The notes beneath the pieces are model-generated. The model saw only the letters and a list, made by a program, of their open reading frames with translations. It was not told the origin of the DNA and ran no database searches. A stretch of 64,000 nucleotides of DNA from Euryarchaeota archaeon. GTDB taxonomy: Archaea > Thermoplasmatota > SW-10-69-26 > JACQPN01. Below are positions 62,870 to 64,000 of this stretch, one piece after another. Both the position numbers and the translations under genes were made by a program. Within the stretch, counting starts at the first letter, position 1; each line of letters opens with the position of its first letter. Where the stretch lies: assembly GCA_016207515.1 (NCBI GenBank), contig JACQPN010000007.1:1-64000 (forward strand). Direction: 5' to 3'.

Positions 62870-63745
62870 TTAACTCTTTCTATGTGGCAATACAGGAGGC
62901 GCGGGCGCCACGCCTTCATTGAGGCTTCCCGAGCGGTACCCGCGTCCGTCCACCACAACAGATGAAAAACCGAGACTTTCCAACGCTACGCGGACCGTTT
63001 CATACGATGCCATGAGGCGCGGGACATCCTCGGGCGTGACTTCGACGCGCGCGACATCGCCTAGTAGCCGGACGCGGACCTGCGCGAACCCCAAAGCGCG
63101 CACGGCGGTCTCCGCTCGTTCGACGAGAGTCAGCTTCTCGACGGTGATCAAGTCCCCGTACGGTATCCGCGACGAAAGGCACGCCATCGACGGTTTGTTG
63201 GCGACAGAAAGGCCGAGGGCCGCCGCGATGTCGCGTACGCCTTGTTTGTCAATCGTCTGCTCCACCAATGGCATCCACACGCCCGCCGCGCGGAGAGCCG
63301 CGATGCCGGGTCGCCATTCGCCAAGGTCGGACACGTTGACGCCTGCGGCGATCGTGTCGAAACCACGCTCGTCGGCCTCGCGCCTTAGGACCACCGACAT
63401 CTCCTCGCGGCAGATGAAGCATCTGTTCACCGGGTTGAGCGCGTAATCGGGGCGCCTAAGCTCGGAGAAACGGACCACGAGGTGGGGAACACCCATCTCG
63501 CTCGCCGTCTTCACGGCGCCTTCGAGTTCGGAGCGGGCGAACGTCTCGGAGTCAAGTATCGCGGCCAGCGAACCGCTGCCAAGCTCGTCGAAGGCGATCT
63601 TTGCGAGTATCGCGGAATCCACGCCGCCCGAAAAGGCCACGAGGACGCGGCGTCTCGACCGGAACGCCTCGCGAAGCGCTTCGATACGCTGCGAGACGCT
63701 GGCCGAAGCGGGACGCGTCATCACCGACTGGGGCTCCAAAGCCAT
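62870..63745 (-). CDS. larE: ATP-dependent sacrificial sulfur transferase LarE-like
   Basis: This 291-residue PP-loop enzyme has VLVAFSGGVDSAILAK, NRCFICREEM and NKPSMACLSSRIPYGD. The last holds the Cys that gives its sulfur to a nicotinate-derived cofactor in LarE. LarB and LarC are not in the window, so it may serve another sulfur transfer. A TATA box at 63769-63778 supports the ATG as a leaderless start. Confidence 0.88.
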   Translation of the reverse strand: MALEPQSVMTRPASASVSQRIEALREAFRSRRRVLVAFSGGVDSAILAKIAFDELGSGSLAAILDSETFARSELEGAVKTASEMGVPHLVVRFSELRRPDYALNPVNRCFICREEMSVVLRREADERGFDTIAAGVNVSDLGEWRPGIAALRAAGVWMPLVEQTIDKQGVRDIAAALGLSVANKPSMACLSSRIPYGDLITVEKLTLVERAETAVRALGFAQVRVRLLGDVARVEVTPEDVPRLMASYETVRVALESLGFSSVVVDGRGYRSGSLNEGVAPAPPVLPHRKS

Positions 63746-63768
63746 TTCGCTTCGGGAAGAGGCGCCAT

Positions 63769-63778
63769 CTATAAAATA
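63769..63778 (-). promoter_or_regulatory. TATA box of the larE-like gene
   Basis: The minus strand reads TATTTTATAG, centred about 28 bases before the ATG at 63745. Confidence 0.6.
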
Positions 63779-63850
63779 CGAGGGGATGGAAGGCTTCGAC
63801 GGGACCCGTTCGCAAGAAGCTTCTTATCCGTCGTCGGGGCTGGCCGGTCT

Positions 63851-64000
63851 GTGCGCGTAGCCACGCAAGCCATGCTCCTCGTCTTGATCCTCGTCGGAGG
63901 CTGTCTTGGGGCGGACGGGCCGTCCGGAAGGGACAAGAGCGGTGCCTCGGACGCCGACATTGCCTCGCGGGAGAACGTGACCCGGACGGAGGCGACGCCC
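63851..64000 (+). CDS. Lipoprotein, N-terminal part only
   Basis: A GTG at 63851 opens a frame reading MRVATQAMLLVLILVGGCLG, a lipoprotein signal with a lipobox VGGC, followed by a Gly/Asp/Ser-rich linker. The frame runs off the end of the window, so only 50 codons are seen. CTTCTTATCC near 63817 may be its promoter. Confidence 0.6.
   Translation, partial: MRVATQAMLLVLILVGGCLGADGPSGRDKSGASDADIASRENVTRTEATP

Noticed and set aside
1-64000. CRISPR arrays, rRNA genes, insertion sequences
   Set aside because: No regularly spaced repeats, rRNA signature blocks, transposase or terminal inverted repeats were recognised.

Overview
The window is chromosomal DNA of a high-GC archaeon, most likely a euryarchaeote near the Thermoplasmatota. 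The call rests on archaeal-only or archaeal-type genes: TFE-alpha, tRNA Cm56 methyltransferase Trm56, CTP-dependent riboflavin kinase fused to a winged helix (RbkR), a short NOG1-type GTPase, a HVO_0476-type zinc-finger protein, a DUF5679 zinc ribbon and a halocyanin-like lipoprotein. Many genes also have a TATA-like box 25-31 nt before a GTG, TTG or ATG start, as expected for leaderless archaeal mRNAs. The lineage is inferred from gene content only; there is no rRNA gene.

Layout. 0-8.7 kb: small membrane, zinc-finger and redox proteins, a thioredoxin-reductase-like flavoprotein, two lipoproteins (one blue-copper), an aldehyde dehydrogenase and a SRPBCC protein. 8.7-14.9 kb: a GT4 glycosyltransferase, a TatC carrying an unusual N-terminal ectodomain, and a convergent moeA-mobB-tatA operon linking molybdenum-cofactor synthesis with Tat export. 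15-17.5 kb: folD, an SDR and queC. 18.6-24.2 kb: an operon for UDP-N-acetylhexosamine synthesis (glmS and glmM between two GlmU-like nucleotidyltransferases), followed by a hicBA toxin-antitoxin module and a second, degenerate copy of the glmU 3' end. 24.8-27.5 kb: small secreted proteins and a propeller-like secreted protein. 27.5-34.6 kb: galU and sugar-nucleotide enzymes (UXS-like decarboxylase, CDP-paratose epimerase-like SDR, and a Wlb/Wbp-type acetyltransferase, aminotransferase and dehydrogenase set). 35-43.4 kb: two LamG-type secreted paralogues and a giant secreted subtilase with two kelch propellers and eight FN3 domains. 43.6-58.4 kb: a glycan-assembly island with seven further glycosyltransferases of GT4, GT2 and CgeB type on the minus strand, asnB, a methyltransferase, gmhA/gmhB, a flippase and two plus-strand GT2 genes, one Dpm1-like. 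58.5-64 kb: housekeeping genes (TFE, trm56, rbkR, NOG1, larE-like) and lipoproteins.

How the genes fit together. Precursor synthesis (glm operon, galU cluster, gmhAB), chain assembly (GT4 and GT2 enzymes), lipid-linked sugar donor synthesis (Dpm1-like) and export (flippase) together suggest synthesis of a surface glycan or S-layer N-glycan. The large secreted proteins between the two sugar blocks are plausible acceptors or surface partners, but that is inference. No oligosaccharyltransferase is visible in the window.

The points most worth following up are the glmU 3'-end duplication around hicBA, the ectodomain-TatC fusion, two GT4 genes preceded by a near-copy of their own start region, two genes whose conserved N-terminus lies upstream of any usual start codon, and the internally duplicated giant protease.
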